Below, piece after piece: positions 16,023 to 26,300 of a stretch of DNA of 64,000 nt; the stretch's first letter is position 1, and every line of letters starts with the position of its first letter. The notes under the pieces were generated by a model. It made no database searches, was not told the DNA's origin, and saw nothing but the letters and a program-made list of their open reading frames with translations. The translations under genes were made by a program, and so were the position numbers. Source of the DNA: Clostridiales bacterium (lineage in GTDB: Bacteria; Bacillota; Clostridia; TANB77; CAG-508); assembly GCA_003525075.1 (NCBI GenBank), contig DQFO01000009.1, positions 2,548-66,547 on the forward strand, read 5' to 3'.

Positions 16023-19000
16023 ATGTACAAAAAAGTAGAACTAAAAAATGGATTTGTAGGAATGGAAAATGAAGTAGCAGAAATGTGGAAACAAAAGAAC
16101 ATAATAAAAAAGAACTTTGAAATGAACAAAGGTCAAAGATATTTCACATTTTATGATGGACCTCCAACAGCTAATGGAAAGCCACATGTTGGACACATCG
16201 AAACAAGAGTAATGAAAGATATTATACCAAGATACAAAGTAATGAAAGGATATCATGTAGACAGAAAAGCAGGATGGGATACACATGGATTACCAGTAGA
16301 ACTTGAAATAGAGAAAAAACTTGGTATATCAGGAAAAGAACAAATAGAAGAATATGGTGTAGAAAAATTCGTAAAACAATGTAAAGAAAGTGTATTCACA
16401 TATGTACACATGTGGGAACAAATGACAAATAAAGTCGGATTTTGGGTAGATATGGAACATCCATATGTAACATATCATAATGATTATATAGAATCAGTAT
16501 GGTGGGCATTAAAAGAAATGTGGAAAAAAGGCTTATTATATGAAGGACATAAAGTAATGCCATATTGTCCAAGATGTGGAACAGCACTTTCATCACATGA
16601 AGTTGCACAAGGATATAAAGATGTAAAAGACTTAACATGTATTGCAAAATTCAAAGTAGTTGGAGAAGATAAATATATATTAGCATGGACAACAACACCA
16701 TGGACATTACCATCAAACTTAGCACTATGTGTAAACAAAGCATATACATATGTTGAAGTAAAAGCAAATATTGGAACAGATGATGAACCAAAATATGAAA
16801 ATTATATATTAGCAAAAGATTTACTTACAAATGTATTAAAAGAAACACCTTATGAAATAGTTAAAGAATTCAAAGGAACAGAATTATTAGGAACAAAATA
16901 TGAACAATTAATGCCATTTGCAAAAGTAGATGGAAAAGCATTTGAAGTAATACATGGAGATTATGTAACAATAGAAGATGGTACAGGAATTGTACATATA
17001 GCACCAGCTTATGGTGAAGATGATAGTTTAGTTGCAAAACAAAATGGAATTGCATTTGTAAATCTAGTAGATAAATCAGGAAAATTTGTACCAGAAGTTG
17101 AACCATGGGCAGGAAGATTTGTAAGAGATTGTAATGAAGATATTTGTAAATGGCTTGCAGAACATGGAAAACTATTTGCAAAAGAAAAACATTTACACTC
17201 ATATCCACATTGTTGGAGATGTGACACACCACTTTTATATTATCCAAAAGAAAGTTGGTTTGTTGCAATGACAAAATTAAGAGACGAATTAGTTGCAAAT
17301 AACAACAAAATAAATTGGTATCCAGATACAATTAGAACAGGAAGATTTGGAAAATTCCTTGAAAATGTAATAGATTGGGGAATTTCAAGAGACAGATATT
17401 GGGGAACACCATTACCAGTATGGAAATGTGAATGTGGTCATGAAGAATGTATAGGTTCAATTGCTGAATTAAAAGAAAAAGCAATAGATTGTCCAGATGA
17501 AATAGAATTACATAAACCATATATAGATAATGTACATTTAAAATGTCCTGAATGTGGAAAAACAATGACAAGATTTAAAGAAGTAATAGATTGTTGGTTT
17601 GATTCTGGATCAATGCCATTTGCACAATTACATTATCCATTTGAAAACAAAGAAGAATTTGAAAAACACTTCCCTGCACAATTTATTTCAGAAGCAATTG
17701 ACCAAACAAGAGGATGGTTCTATACATTACTTGCAGTATCAACATGTTTATTTGATAAAACACCTTATGAAAACTGTATAGTATTAGGACATGTTTTAGA
17801 CGAAAAAGGACAAAAAATGTCAAAATCTAAAGGAAATGGTGTAGATCCAATGGTATTATTAGACCAAGTTGGAGCAGATGCAACAAGATGGCATTTCTAT
17901 ACATGTTCAGCACCATGGTTACCAACAAGATTAGGATTAAACAATGTACAAGAAACACAAAGAGGATTTTTAAGTACATTATGGAATGTATATTCATTCT
18001 ATGTTTTATATGCAGAAATAGACCAATTCAATCCAAATAAATATGCTGATTTCAAATCAGAAAATATAATGGATAAATGGATATTATCAAAATTAAATAC
18101 TTTAATAAAAGAAGTTGCAGAAAAATTAGACAAATATGATATAACAAGTGCAGCTCTACAAATAGAAGATTTTACAGATGAACTTTCAAACTGGTATGTT
18201 CGTACAAACAGAGAGAGATTCTGGGGAGAAGAATTAACAGATGATAAGATAGGAGCATATACAACATTATATAAAGTATTAGTAAACTTAATAAAAATAT
18301 CAGCACCATTTGTACCATTTATGACAGATGAAATTTATCAAAATTTAGTTGTAGGATTAGATAAAAAAGCACCTGAAAGTGTTCATTTATGCTTATGGCC
18401 AGAAGTAGATGAAAAAGCAATAGATAAAAAACTTGAAAATGAAATGGATTTAGCTTATTCATTAGTAAAATTAGGAAGAAGTGCAAGAAACTCAGCAAAT
18501 ATTAAGAATAGACAACCACTTTCAAAAATGTTAATATCTGTAGATACTTTACCTGAATACTATGGAAATATAGTAAAAGAAGAATTAAATGTAAAAGAAG
18601 TAGATTTAGGTGCAAACATGAATGAATATGTTCATTTTGAAATAAAACCAAATTTACCAGTATTAGGAAAAGAATATGGAAAATTAATACCAAAAATAAG
18701 AGAAGCAATTTCAAAATTAAATCAAATGGATTTAGCAAATAAAGTAAAAAATGGTGGAGTAGAATATATAGAAATTGATGGAACACAAATAGAATTAACA
18801 TCAGAAAATTTACTTGTTACAATGCAAGGAAAAGAAGGATTTGCATTTGCTGGTGAAGGAGAAATTGGTGTAGTATTAGATACAACTATAACTCCTGAAC
18901 TAAAAGAAGAAGGATATGTAAGAGAAATTTTATCAAAAGTTCAAAACATGAGAAAAGATAAAGGATTTGAAGTATTAGATAAGATAAACTTATATGTATC

Positions 19001-19160
19001 TGAAAATGAAATGCTAGAAGAACTTGTAAAGAAATTTGAATCTGAAATAAAGAAAGAAACTTTAACAGAAAATATTGTATTTAATACACAAAGAAATACT
19101 TATACAGAAGTAAGTATTAATGGTGAAAAATTGATGCTTGATGTTGAAGTTGTAAAATAA
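16023..19160 (+). CDS. ileS: Isoleucyl-tRNA synthetase, IleS2 type
   Basis: A 1045-residue class I synthetase. The nucleotide-binding motif is PHVGH (54-58) within YDGPPTANGKPHVGH, and KMSKS begins near residue 598. Between them lies the large CP1 editing domain (WTTTPWTLPSN). Two Cys clusters around CECGHEEC and CPECGK come before IDCWFDSGSMP. The PTANGKPHVGHI form and length are those of the eukaryote-like IleS2 subclass common in Clostridia, which is generally associated with low mupirocin sensitivity; that property is inferred from subclass only. Expression is controlled by the upstream T-box. Confidence 0.95.
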   Translation: MYKKVELKNGFVGMENEVAEMWKQKNIIKKNFEMNKGQRYFTFYDGPPTANGKPHVGHIETRVMKDIIPRYKVMKGYHVDRKAGWDTHGLPVELEIEKKLGISGKEQIEEYGVEKFVKQCKESVFTYVHMWEQMTNKVGFWVDMEHPYVTYHNDYIESVWWALKEMWKKGLLYEGHKVMPYCPRCGTALSSHEVAQGYKDVKDLTCIAKFKVVGEDKYILAWTTTPWTLPSNLALCVNKAYTYVEVKANIGTDDEPKYENYILAKDLLTNVLKETPYEIVKEFKGTELLGTKYEQLMPFAKVDGKAFEVIHGDYVTIEDGTGIVHIAPAYGEDDSLVAKQNGIAFVNLVDKSGKFVPEVEPWAGRFVRDCNEDICKWLAEHGKLFAKEKHLHSYPHCWRCDTPLLYYPKESWFVAMTKLRDELVANNNKINWYPDTIRTGRFGKFLENVIDWGISRDRYWGTPLPVWKCECGHEECIGSIAELKEKAIDCPDEIELHKPYIDNVHLKCPECGKTMTRFKEVIDCWFDSGSMPFAQLHYPFENKEEFEKHFPAQFISEAIDQTRGWFYTLLAVSTCLFDKTPYENCIVLGHVLDEKGQKMSKSKGNGVDPMVLLDQVGADATRWHFYTCSAPWLPTRLGLNNVQETQRGFLSTLWNVYSFYVLYAEIDQFNPNKYADFKSENIMDKWILSKLNTLIKEVAEKLDKYDITSAALQIEDFTDELSNWYVRTNRERFWGEELTDDKIGAYTTLYKVLVNLIKISAPFVPFMTDEIYQNLVVGLDKKAPESVHLCLWPEVDEKAIDKKLENEMDLAYSLVKLGRSARNSANIKNRQPLSKMLISVDTLPEYYGNIVKEELNVKEVDLGANMNEYVHFEIKPNLPVLGKEYGKLIPKIREAISKLNQMDLANKVKNGGVEYIEIDGTQIELTSENLLVTMQGKEGFAFAGEGEIGVVLDTTITPELKEEGYVREILSKVQNMRKDKGFEVLDKINLYVSENEMLEELVKKFESEIKKETLTENIVFNTQRNTYTEVSINGEKLMLDVEVVK

Positions 19161-19264
19161 TTACAATTTTGGCTGTGTTAAATTTCATTTAAAACGCTGT
19201 TACATACAACTCGTATGTGCCCTTGCCTTTTAAATGAAATTTGCCGTGTCAAAATTTAATTCTT
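19156..19264. repeat. TIR-flanked intergenic hairpin element, copy A
   Basis: Begins AATAATTACAATTTT (overlapping the ileS stop) and ends GTCAAAATTTAATTCTT. These ends are imperfect inverted repeats of each other. Inside are a perfect 15-bp inverted repeat (19180-19194 with 19228-19242) and a smaller stem ACATAC/GTATGT. The same ends bracket a different stem at 33807-33891. Confidence 0.6.
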
Positions 19265-19349
19265 TTCCAACAACTTCTTCTTGCATCATTTTTTTGTTAT
19301 TGCAATTATACATAAAATATAGTAGAATATTGTCGGAAAGGATAGAAAT

Positions 19350-22178
19350 ATGAATGATAAAATAATAATAAAAGGTGCAAAAGAGCACAACTTAAAAAAT
19401 ATAAATCTAGAAATTCCAAGAGACAAGTTAGTAGTAATAACAGGACTATCTGGTTCAGGAAAATCATCATTAGCATTTGACACATTATATGCAGAAGGAC
19501 AAAGAAGATATGTTGAAAGTTTGTCATCTTATGCAAGACAATTCTTAGGATTAATGGAAAAGCCAGATGTAGAATCAATAGAAGGATTATCACCAGCAAT
19601 ATCAATAGATCAAAAAACAACATCAAAAAATCCACGTTCAACAGTTGGAACAGTAACAGAAATATATGATTATATTCGTTTACTATATGCAAGAGTTGGA
19701 ACACCATATTGTCCAAATTGTGGTAAAAAGATTGAAAAACAATCAATAGACCAAATTGTAGACAATGTTATGAAAATAAAAGAAGGAACAAGAATTCAAA
19801 TATTAGCACCTGTAGTAAGAGGAAGAAAAGGAGAATATACAAAATTATTTGAAGATCTGCAAAAAGATGGATTTGCAAGAGTTAGAGTTGATGGAGAAAT
19901 ATATGATTTATCTGATGAAATAAAAATAGACAAGAATAAAAAACATGAAATAGAAGTTGTTGTAGATAGGTTAGTAATAAAAGAAGATATAGTAGGAAGA
20001 CTTACAGAATCAATAGAAACAGCATTAAAACAAGCAGATAATTTAGTACTTATTGATATAGTAGGAGAAAAGCAAGTTTTATATAGTTGTAATTATGCTT
20101 GTCCAGATTGTGGATTCAGTTTTCCAGAATTAACTCCAAGAATGTTTTCATTTAATAACCCTTATGGAGCATGTCCAAAATGTTCTGGAATTGGATATTT
20201 AATGAAAATGGACGAAGATTTAATAATTCCAGACAAAACTAAAACATTGTATGATGGTGTAAAAGCATTTGGAGCTAGTACAATGAAAAAAGGCGATACA
20301 ATGGCAAAAATGTACTTTGAGAGTGTCGGAAAACATTATGGAATAGATATCAAAAACAAAAAAATAAAAGATTTGCCAAAAGACTTTATAAATAAGATAT
20401 TATATGGAACAGGAAATGATGAAATAGATTTTGAATATACCTCATCACTTGGAACAAGAAAATTCAAAGCACCATTTGAAGGAGTAATTCCAACATTAGA
20501 AAGACGACATAATGAAACAAAATCACAAGGAATGAGAGATTTTTATGAAATGTACATGAGTGAACTTCCATGTGATGAATGTAATGGAGCGAGATTAAAA
20601 AAAGAAATTTTATCAATAAAAGTTGGTGGAATAAATATAAATGAAATGACAGATTTATCTGTTAAAAGTTTACAAGAATTTTTAAGAAAACTTGAATTAA
20701 CAGATTCACAAAAAATGATTGCAGAAATGATATTAAAAGAAATAGATGCAAGATTACAATTCTTAATAGATGTAGGACTTGAATATCTTACATTATCAAG
20801 AAGTGCAGGAACATTGTCAGGAGGAGAAGCACAACGTATAAGACTTGCAACACAAATTGGATCAGGTCTTACAGGAGTATTATATATACTTGATGAACCA
20901 AGTATAGGATTACATCAGAGAGATAATGATAAATTAATAGCAACACTAAAAAAATTGCGTGATTTAGGAAATTCTTTATTAGTTGTAGAACATGATGAAG
21001 ATACAATGTATGCTGCAGACCAAATAATTGATATTGGACCAGGTGCAGGTGTTCATGGTGGTCAAGTTATGGCACAAGGAACAGCAGAAGAAATAAAAAA
21101 TGTTCCAACATCAATAACAGGAGCTTATTTAAGTGGAAGAAAGAAGATTGAAGTACCAAAAAAGAGAAGACCTGGAAACAAGAAAAATATTGAAATAGTA
21201 AATGCAACAGAAAACAATCTAAAAAATATAAGTGTAAAATTTCCACTTGGTAAATTTATTTGTATTACAGGTGTATCTGGCTCAGGAAAAAGTACTTTAA
21301 TAAATGAAGTATTATATAAAAATATTGCGCAACAATTAAATGGAGCAACAGAAAAGCCAGGAAAATGTAAAACAATAAAAGGATTAGAAAATATAGATAA
21401 AATCATAAATATAGATCAATCACCAATTGGACGTACACCACGTTCAAATCCTGCAACATATACAGGTGCATTTGATTTAATAAGAGATATTTTTGCAAGT
21501 ACAAATGAAGCAAAAATGAGAGGATATGAAAAAGGTAGATTTAGTTTCAATGTACCTGGTGGAAGATGTGAAAGCTGTTCAGGTGATGGTGTTCACAGAA
21601 TTGAAATGCATTTTTTACCAGATGTGTTTGTACCTTGTGAAGTATGTAAAGGAAAAAGATATAATAGAGAAACTCTTGAAGTTAAATATAAAGGAAAGAG
21701 TATAGCAGATGTTCTTGATATGACAGTAGAGGAATCATTAGAATATTTTGCAAATATTCCAAGAATAAAAAATAAAATACAAACATTATATGATGTTGGA
21801 TTAGGTTATATAAAATTAGGTCAACCATCAACAACACTATCAGGAGGAGAAGCACAACGTGTTAAATTAGCAACAGAACTTTCTAAAAAGGCTACAGGAA
21901 AAACATTATATATATTAGATGAACCAACAACAGGATTGCATATAGCAGATGTACATAGACTAGTGGACATTTTGCAAAGGCTTGTAGATACAGGAAATAC
22001 TATAATTGTAATAGAACATAATTTAGACCTAATAAAAACAGCAGATTATATTATAGATTTAGGTCCAGAAGGTGGAGATGCAGGTGGAGAAATAATTGCA
22101 GTAGGTACTCCAGAACAAATTTGTAAAAACGATAGAAGTTATACAGGAAAATTTTTAAAGAAATATTTGGAAAAATAA
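19350..22178 (+). CDS. uvrA: Excinuclease ABC subunit A
   Basis: A 942-residue UvrA, the damage-recognising ATPase dimer of nucleotide excision repair. It has two ABC modules: Walker A GLSGSGKSS (from about 32) and GVSGSGKST (from about 641), each with its signature LSGGEAQR. Zinc modules are CPNCGKKI, CPDCGF/CPKCSG and CESCSGDG/CEVCKG. Length and C-terminus look complete. uvrB and uvrC are not adjacent. Confidence 0.96.
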   Translation: MNDKIIIKGAKEHNLKNINLEIPRDKLVVITGLSGSGKSSLAFDTLYAEGQRRYVESLSSYARQFLGLMEKPDVESIEGLSPAISIDQKTTSKNPRSTVGTVTEIYDYIRLLYARVGTPYCPNCGKKIEKQSIDQIVDNVMKIKEGTRIQILAPVVRGRKGEYTKLFEDLQKDGFARVRVDGEIYDLSDEIKIDKNKKHEIEVVVDRLVIKEDIVGRLTESIETALKQADNLVLIDIVGEKQVLYSCNYACPDCGFSFPELTPRMFSFNNPYGACPKCSGIGYLMKMDEDLIIPDKTKTLYDGVKAFGASTMKKGDTMAKMYFESVGKHYGIDIKNKKIKDLPKDFINKILYGTGNDEIDFEYTSSLGTRKFKAPFEGVIPTLERRHNETKSQGMRDFYEMYMSELPCDECNGARLKKEILSIKVGGININEMTDLSVKSLQEFLRKLELTDSQKMIAEMILKEIDARLQFLIDVGLEYLTLSRSAGTLSGGEAQRIRLATQIGSGLTGVLYILDEPSIGLHQRDNDKLIATLKKLRDLGNSLLVVEHDEDTMYAADQIIDIGPGAGVHGGQVMAQGTAEEIKNVPTSITGAYLSGRKKIEVPKKRRPGNKKNIEIVNATENNLKNISVKFPLGKFICITGVSGSGKSTLINEVLYKNIAQQLNGATEKPGKCKTIKGLENIDKIINIDQSPIGRTPRSNPATYTGAFDLIRDIFASTNEAKMRGYEKGRFSFNVPGGRCESCSGDGVHRIEMHFLPDVFVPCEVCKGKRYNRETLEVKYKGKSIADVLDMTVEESLEYFANIPRIKNKIQTLYDVGLGYIKLGQPSTTLSGGEAQRVKLATELSKKATGKTLYILDEPTTGLHIADVHRLVDILQRLVDTGNTIIVIEHNLDLIKTADYIIDLGPEGGDAGGEIIAVGTPEQICKNDRSYTGKFLKKYLEK

Positions 22179-22227
22179 TATTTTTAGCATATAAATTGAA
22201 AAAAATGTAAAAAAATATAAAAAAGTA

Positions 22228-22256
22228 TTGACAATTATGTAAATATGTATTATACT
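22228..22256 (+). promoter_or_regulatory. Promoter of the structured RNA
   Basis: TTGACA, a 17-bp spacer, then TATACT, in the gap after uvrA. Confidence 0.85.
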
Positions 22257-22262
22257 ATAAAA

Positions 22263-22457
22263 GTGTAAAACGTATTGCCAAGTGCAATTTGTTAGTAAGA
22301 GATAAAGGATTTCTATTAAAAGACATCATGAAAATTCCTCCTTTGAATATATATATATGATAGAAATTCTTTGATTCATATAGGGTGTAATCTTTGGCCC
22401 ACTGCCTACCCTCCTTGAAAGCCCCCACTATTATTTTAATAGTGGGGGCTCTTTTTG
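22263..22457 (+). ncRNA. Stand-alone structured RNA of about 195 nt, possible 6S RNA
   Basis: A consensus promoter and a strong terminator delimit this transcript, with no credible ORF. AAAGGATTTCTAT (22304-22316) pairs with ATAGAAATTCTTT (22360-22372). Outside it GCCAA (22277-22281) can pair with TTGGC (22394-22398), leaving a large internal bubble of roughly 20 nt per side. A long rod with a central bubble, about 190 nt, fits 6S RNA, the sigma-A RNA polymerase mimic. The assignment is structural only, and another lineage-specific RNA is possible. Confidence 0.45.
22420..22457 (+). terminator. Terminator of the structured RNA
   Basis: AGCCCCCACTATTA, loop TTT, then TAATAGTGGGGGCT: a perfect 14-bp stem followed by CTTTTT. 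Confidence 0.95.
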
Positions 22458-22483
22458 ACATATAAGGGAAAATATGCTATAAT
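22455..22483 (+). promoter_or_regulatory. Promoter for the secreted Cys protein
   Basis: TTGACA, a 17-bp spacer, then TATAAT. Its -35 box starts in the terminator T-run of the preceding RNA. Confidence 0.85.
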
Positions 22484-22543
22484 AGAAATAGGTTCGAAAG
22501 AATCTCTTTTAGTGTGCTATAAATCATACGGAGGGTAGACAAA

Positions 22544-23122
22544 ATGAAAAAAATTATGAGTATGGCACTTGTGCTTATTGCACTGGTAACACTTTCGGTT
22601 TCCGCATTTGCGGCAGACAACGGTAAACAGATTTCTGAAAGTACTTTTCAGGAAAATGTCGTGGTCAAGGTTTCAAACGCGGGAAAATTTATGAAGGAGG
22701 AAGAAGAATTTGAGATTCTGACTCCGGAAGAGATTTCTTCTATGGAAGAAACAGAAGATCCTGATGCCCTTCTTGAGGTTTGCCCTAAGTGTGGCAAAAT
22801 TCACGATGGGTGCTGTGCTGAAGAGGCAGAGCGCATTCACTTTAGACACTATGTCGACACTGATTATAGTTATCTGAAGTTTTGCGACCTGAAGGATAAC
22901 GCACTGTACTTTGTGACTCTCGACAATAATCTTATGCTGATGAATCTCAAAACGAAACAGCTTTATTTTATTGCTGATGAGGTTATGGGGCTGACTCGGT
23001 ATGGCATGAATGGGCGTTATATTGGATATGTAACGCTCAATGACAAGTTCTTTTCTGTACCCTATGAGGTAGGAAAAGACGGTAAGCTTAGCACTGATTT
23101 CCAGATGGAATTCGGTGAATAA
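22544..23122 (+). CDS. Secreted hypothetical protein with CPxC motif
   Basis: A 192-residue preprotein. The signal peptide MKKIMSMALVLIALVTL continues to a cleavage site near AFAA (about 24). An acidic region follows, then VCPKCGKIHDGCC (about 79-91), a likely metal site, then a beta-rich domain (about 110-190: LYFVTLDNNLMLMNL, GRYIGYVTLNDKFFSVPY) like a WD/TolB-type blade. No family recognised. Start follows GGAGGG by nine bases. Codon usage is much richer in G and C than the flanking genes, resembling the genes at 9857 and 13202. It has its own promoter and terminator. Confidence 0.8.
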   Translation: MKKIMSMALVLIALVTLSVSAFAADNGKQISESTFQENVVVKVSNAGKFMKEEEEFEILTPEEISSMEETEDPDALLEVCPKCGKIHDGCCAEEAERIHFRHYVDTDYSYLKFCDLKDNALYFVTLDNNLMLMNLKTKQLYFIADEVMGLTRYGMNGRYIGYVTLNDKFFSVPYEVGKDGKLSTDFQMEFGE

Positions 23123-23154
23123 AAGCTAAAACTCGAACATAAACACAAATAGCA

Positions 23155-23190
23155 CACGGCGGCTCTCCTACTGTTGGAGTGCCGTTTTTT
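23155..23190 (+). terminator. Intrinsic terminator
   Basis: ACGGC...CTCC pairs with GGAG.GCCGT with a small internal mismatch, followed by TTTTTT. Confidence 0.85.
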
Positions 23191-23292
23191 AATATATAAA
23201 TTTGTTAAAGAAAATATATAATTCACACATAATTCATAAATATAAGATATAATAAACTACATTAAAATGGAAAGTCAGTTAAAAACTTTAAC

Positions 23293-23321
23293 TTGAAAAA
23301 AATACACTAATATGATATATT
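23293..23321 (+). promoter_or_regulatory. Promoter of the acyl-CoA dehydratase activase-related gene
   Basis: TTGAAA, a 17-bp spacer, then TATATT. A 7-bp inverted repeat AGTTAAA/TTTAACT lies just upstream. Confidence 0.65.
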
Positions 23322-23358
23322 ATCAAAAGAATTGAAGAAAAATGTAGAGGAAAAAAAT

Positions 23359-26300
23359 ATGAATAAAATAGTACATATAGGAATGGATGTAGGTTCAACA
23401 ACAGTAAAAATAGTTGTAATGGACGAAGATTTAAAAGAAATCTATACATCATATGAAAGACATTATTCAGATACAAAAAATACAGTATGTAAAGTATTAG
23501 AAGAATTAGTAGAAAAATATAAAGATAAAGAATTTACAATAGCATTAACAGGTTCAGGGGCAATGAGTACAGCTAAATTTTTAGATGTACCATTTATTCA
23601 AGAAGTTGTTGCATGTAAAAGATCTGTAGAAAGATATATTCCGCAAACAAATGTAGTAATTGAACTTGGAGGAGAAGATGCAAAAATCATTTATTTTGGA
23701 AGATCTGTAGAACAACGTATGAATGGAACATGTGCAGGTGGAACGGGAGCATTTTTAGACCAAATGGCATCATTATTAAATACAGATACAGCAGGGTTAA
23801 ATGAACTTGCAAAAGGATATCAAACAATATATCCAATTGCATCAAGATGTGGTGTATTTGCAAAAACAGATGTGCAACCATTATTAAATGAAGGTGCTGC
23901 AAAAGAAGATATTGCAGTATCTATTTTACAAGCAGTTGTAAATCAAACAATATCAGGATTAGCTTGTGGAAGACCAATTAGAGGAAATGTAGCATTTTTA
24001 GGCGGTCCATTAACATATTTACCAGAATTAAGAAAAAGATTTGTTGAAACATTACATTTAACACCAGAGCAAACAATAGTGCCAGAAGAAGCACATTTAT
24101 TAGTTGCCAAAGGAGCATGTTTAGAAGCAAAAGATGAGTCTCCAATAAGTGTGGAAAAATTAAAAAGTAAAATACAAGTATTAAAACATTCTCATGACAC
24201 AACAACAGTACCATTAAAACCATTATTTTCAACAAATGTAGAATATGATGAATTTAAAGCTAGACATGAAAAAGACAAAGTAGCTAAAAAACCACTTTCA
24301 GAACATAAAGGAGACTGTTTTGTTGGAATAGATGCAGGTTCAACAACATCAAAATTAGTAGTTATAGATAGAGATGGAACATTACTATATTCGGCATATC
24401 AAGGAAATGGTGGAAAACCACTTGATAGTATAATAGAAATGTTAAAAAAATTATATTCTATTATGCCAAAAGAAGCAATTATTCGTTATAGTGGTGTAAC
24501 TGGATATGGAGAAAAATTAATACAAACAGCATTAAATGTAGATTTAAATGAAATTGAAACAATAGCACATTATACAGCTGCAAAAAAATTCGAACCTAAA
24601 GTAACAAGTATTGTTGATATTGGTGGACAAGACATGAAATATATTAAACTAAAAAATAACACAATAGACAATATAATGTTAAATGAAGCTTGTTCATCAG
24701 GATGTGGTTCATTTATTGAAACATTTGCTAAAAGTTTGAACTTAAATATAGAAGAATTTGTAAAAGAAGCATTAGAAGCACAAAATCCAGTAGATTTAGG
24801 CTCTAGATGTACAGTATTTATGAATTCAAAAATAAAACAAGCACAAAAAGAAGGATATTCAGTTGGAGACATATCAGCAGGTTTATCATATTCAGTAATA
24901 AAAAATGCAATACAAAAAGTAATGAAAATAAGAGATGTAAAAAAATTAGGAAGTCATATTGTTGTACAAGGTGGAACTTTCTATAATGAAGCAGTATTAA
25001 GAGCATTTGAATTAATTGTTGGAAGAAATGTAATAAGACCAGATATAGCAGGACTTATGGGAGCTTATGGTATGGCATTACTTGCATGTGAACAATATGA
25101 AGCAAATATGGACATGGAATATCATTCAACACTTGCAACAATCGAGGAAATTGATAAATTAGATATAAAAGTAACACATACAAGATGTAATGGATGTGAA
25201 AATCATTGTCAATTAACAATAAATAGATTTAGTAATGGAAAAAGACATATATCTGGAAACAGATGTGAAAAAGGTGAAGGAATAGTAAATTCACACAAAG
25301 ATTTACCAAATTTAGTAAAATATAAATATGATAGAATATTTGGATATACACCATTAGAAGAAAAAGATGCACCAAGAGGAACAATAGGAATTCCAAGAGT
25401 TTTAAATATGTATGAAGACTATCCATTTTGGTTTACATTATTCACAAATTTAGGATTTAGAGTAATAATATCAGAAAAAAGTACAAGAAAGATATATGAA
25501 AAAGGTATTGAATCAATGCCATCTGAATCTGTATGTTATCCAGCAAAATTATCACATGGACATGTTATAAGTCTAATACAAAATGGAATTAAAACAATAT
25601 TTTATCCATGTATACCATATTCAAGAAAAGAGTATGAAGATGCAAATAATAGATATAATTGTCCAATTGTAATATCTTATTCAGAAGTATTAAAAAATAA
25701 TATTGAAGAATTAAAAAGTGAAGATATTAAATTCATAAACCCATTTTTACCATTTGAATCAAAAGCATTATTAAAAAGAATGATGGAATTACCTGAATTT
25801 AAAGAATATAATTTTAACAAAAAAGAATTAAAAAATGCAATAGAAAAAGCTCAACAAGAATATCAAAAATGTAGACAAGATATACATGATAAAGGAAAAG
25901 AAACAATTGAATATATTGAAAAAAATAATTTAAAAGGAATTGTATTAGCAGGAAGACCATATCATGTAGATCCAGAAATAAATCATGGAATAGATACATT
26001 AATAACAAGTTTAGGAATGTGTGTATTAACAGAAGATAGTGTGGCAGATAAAGCATTACCAGAAAGACCACTTCGTGTTGTTGACCAATGGATGTTCCAT
26101 TCAAGATTATATGCAGCAGCAGATTTTGTAGGTAGACATGATAATTTAGAGCTTGTTCAAATAAATTCGTTTGGTTGTGGAGTTGATGCTGTTACAACAG
26201 ATGAAGTTGAAGAAATTCTAACAAGTTTTGGAAAAATGTATACATTAATAAAAATTGATGAAGTAAATAACTTAGGAGCTGTAAGAATTCGTTTACGTTC

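Noticed and set aside
22255..22461. 68-codon minus-strand frame across the structured RNA
   Set aside because: No motif, and it crosses a strong + terminator and promoter. The noncoding RNA reading explains the region better.
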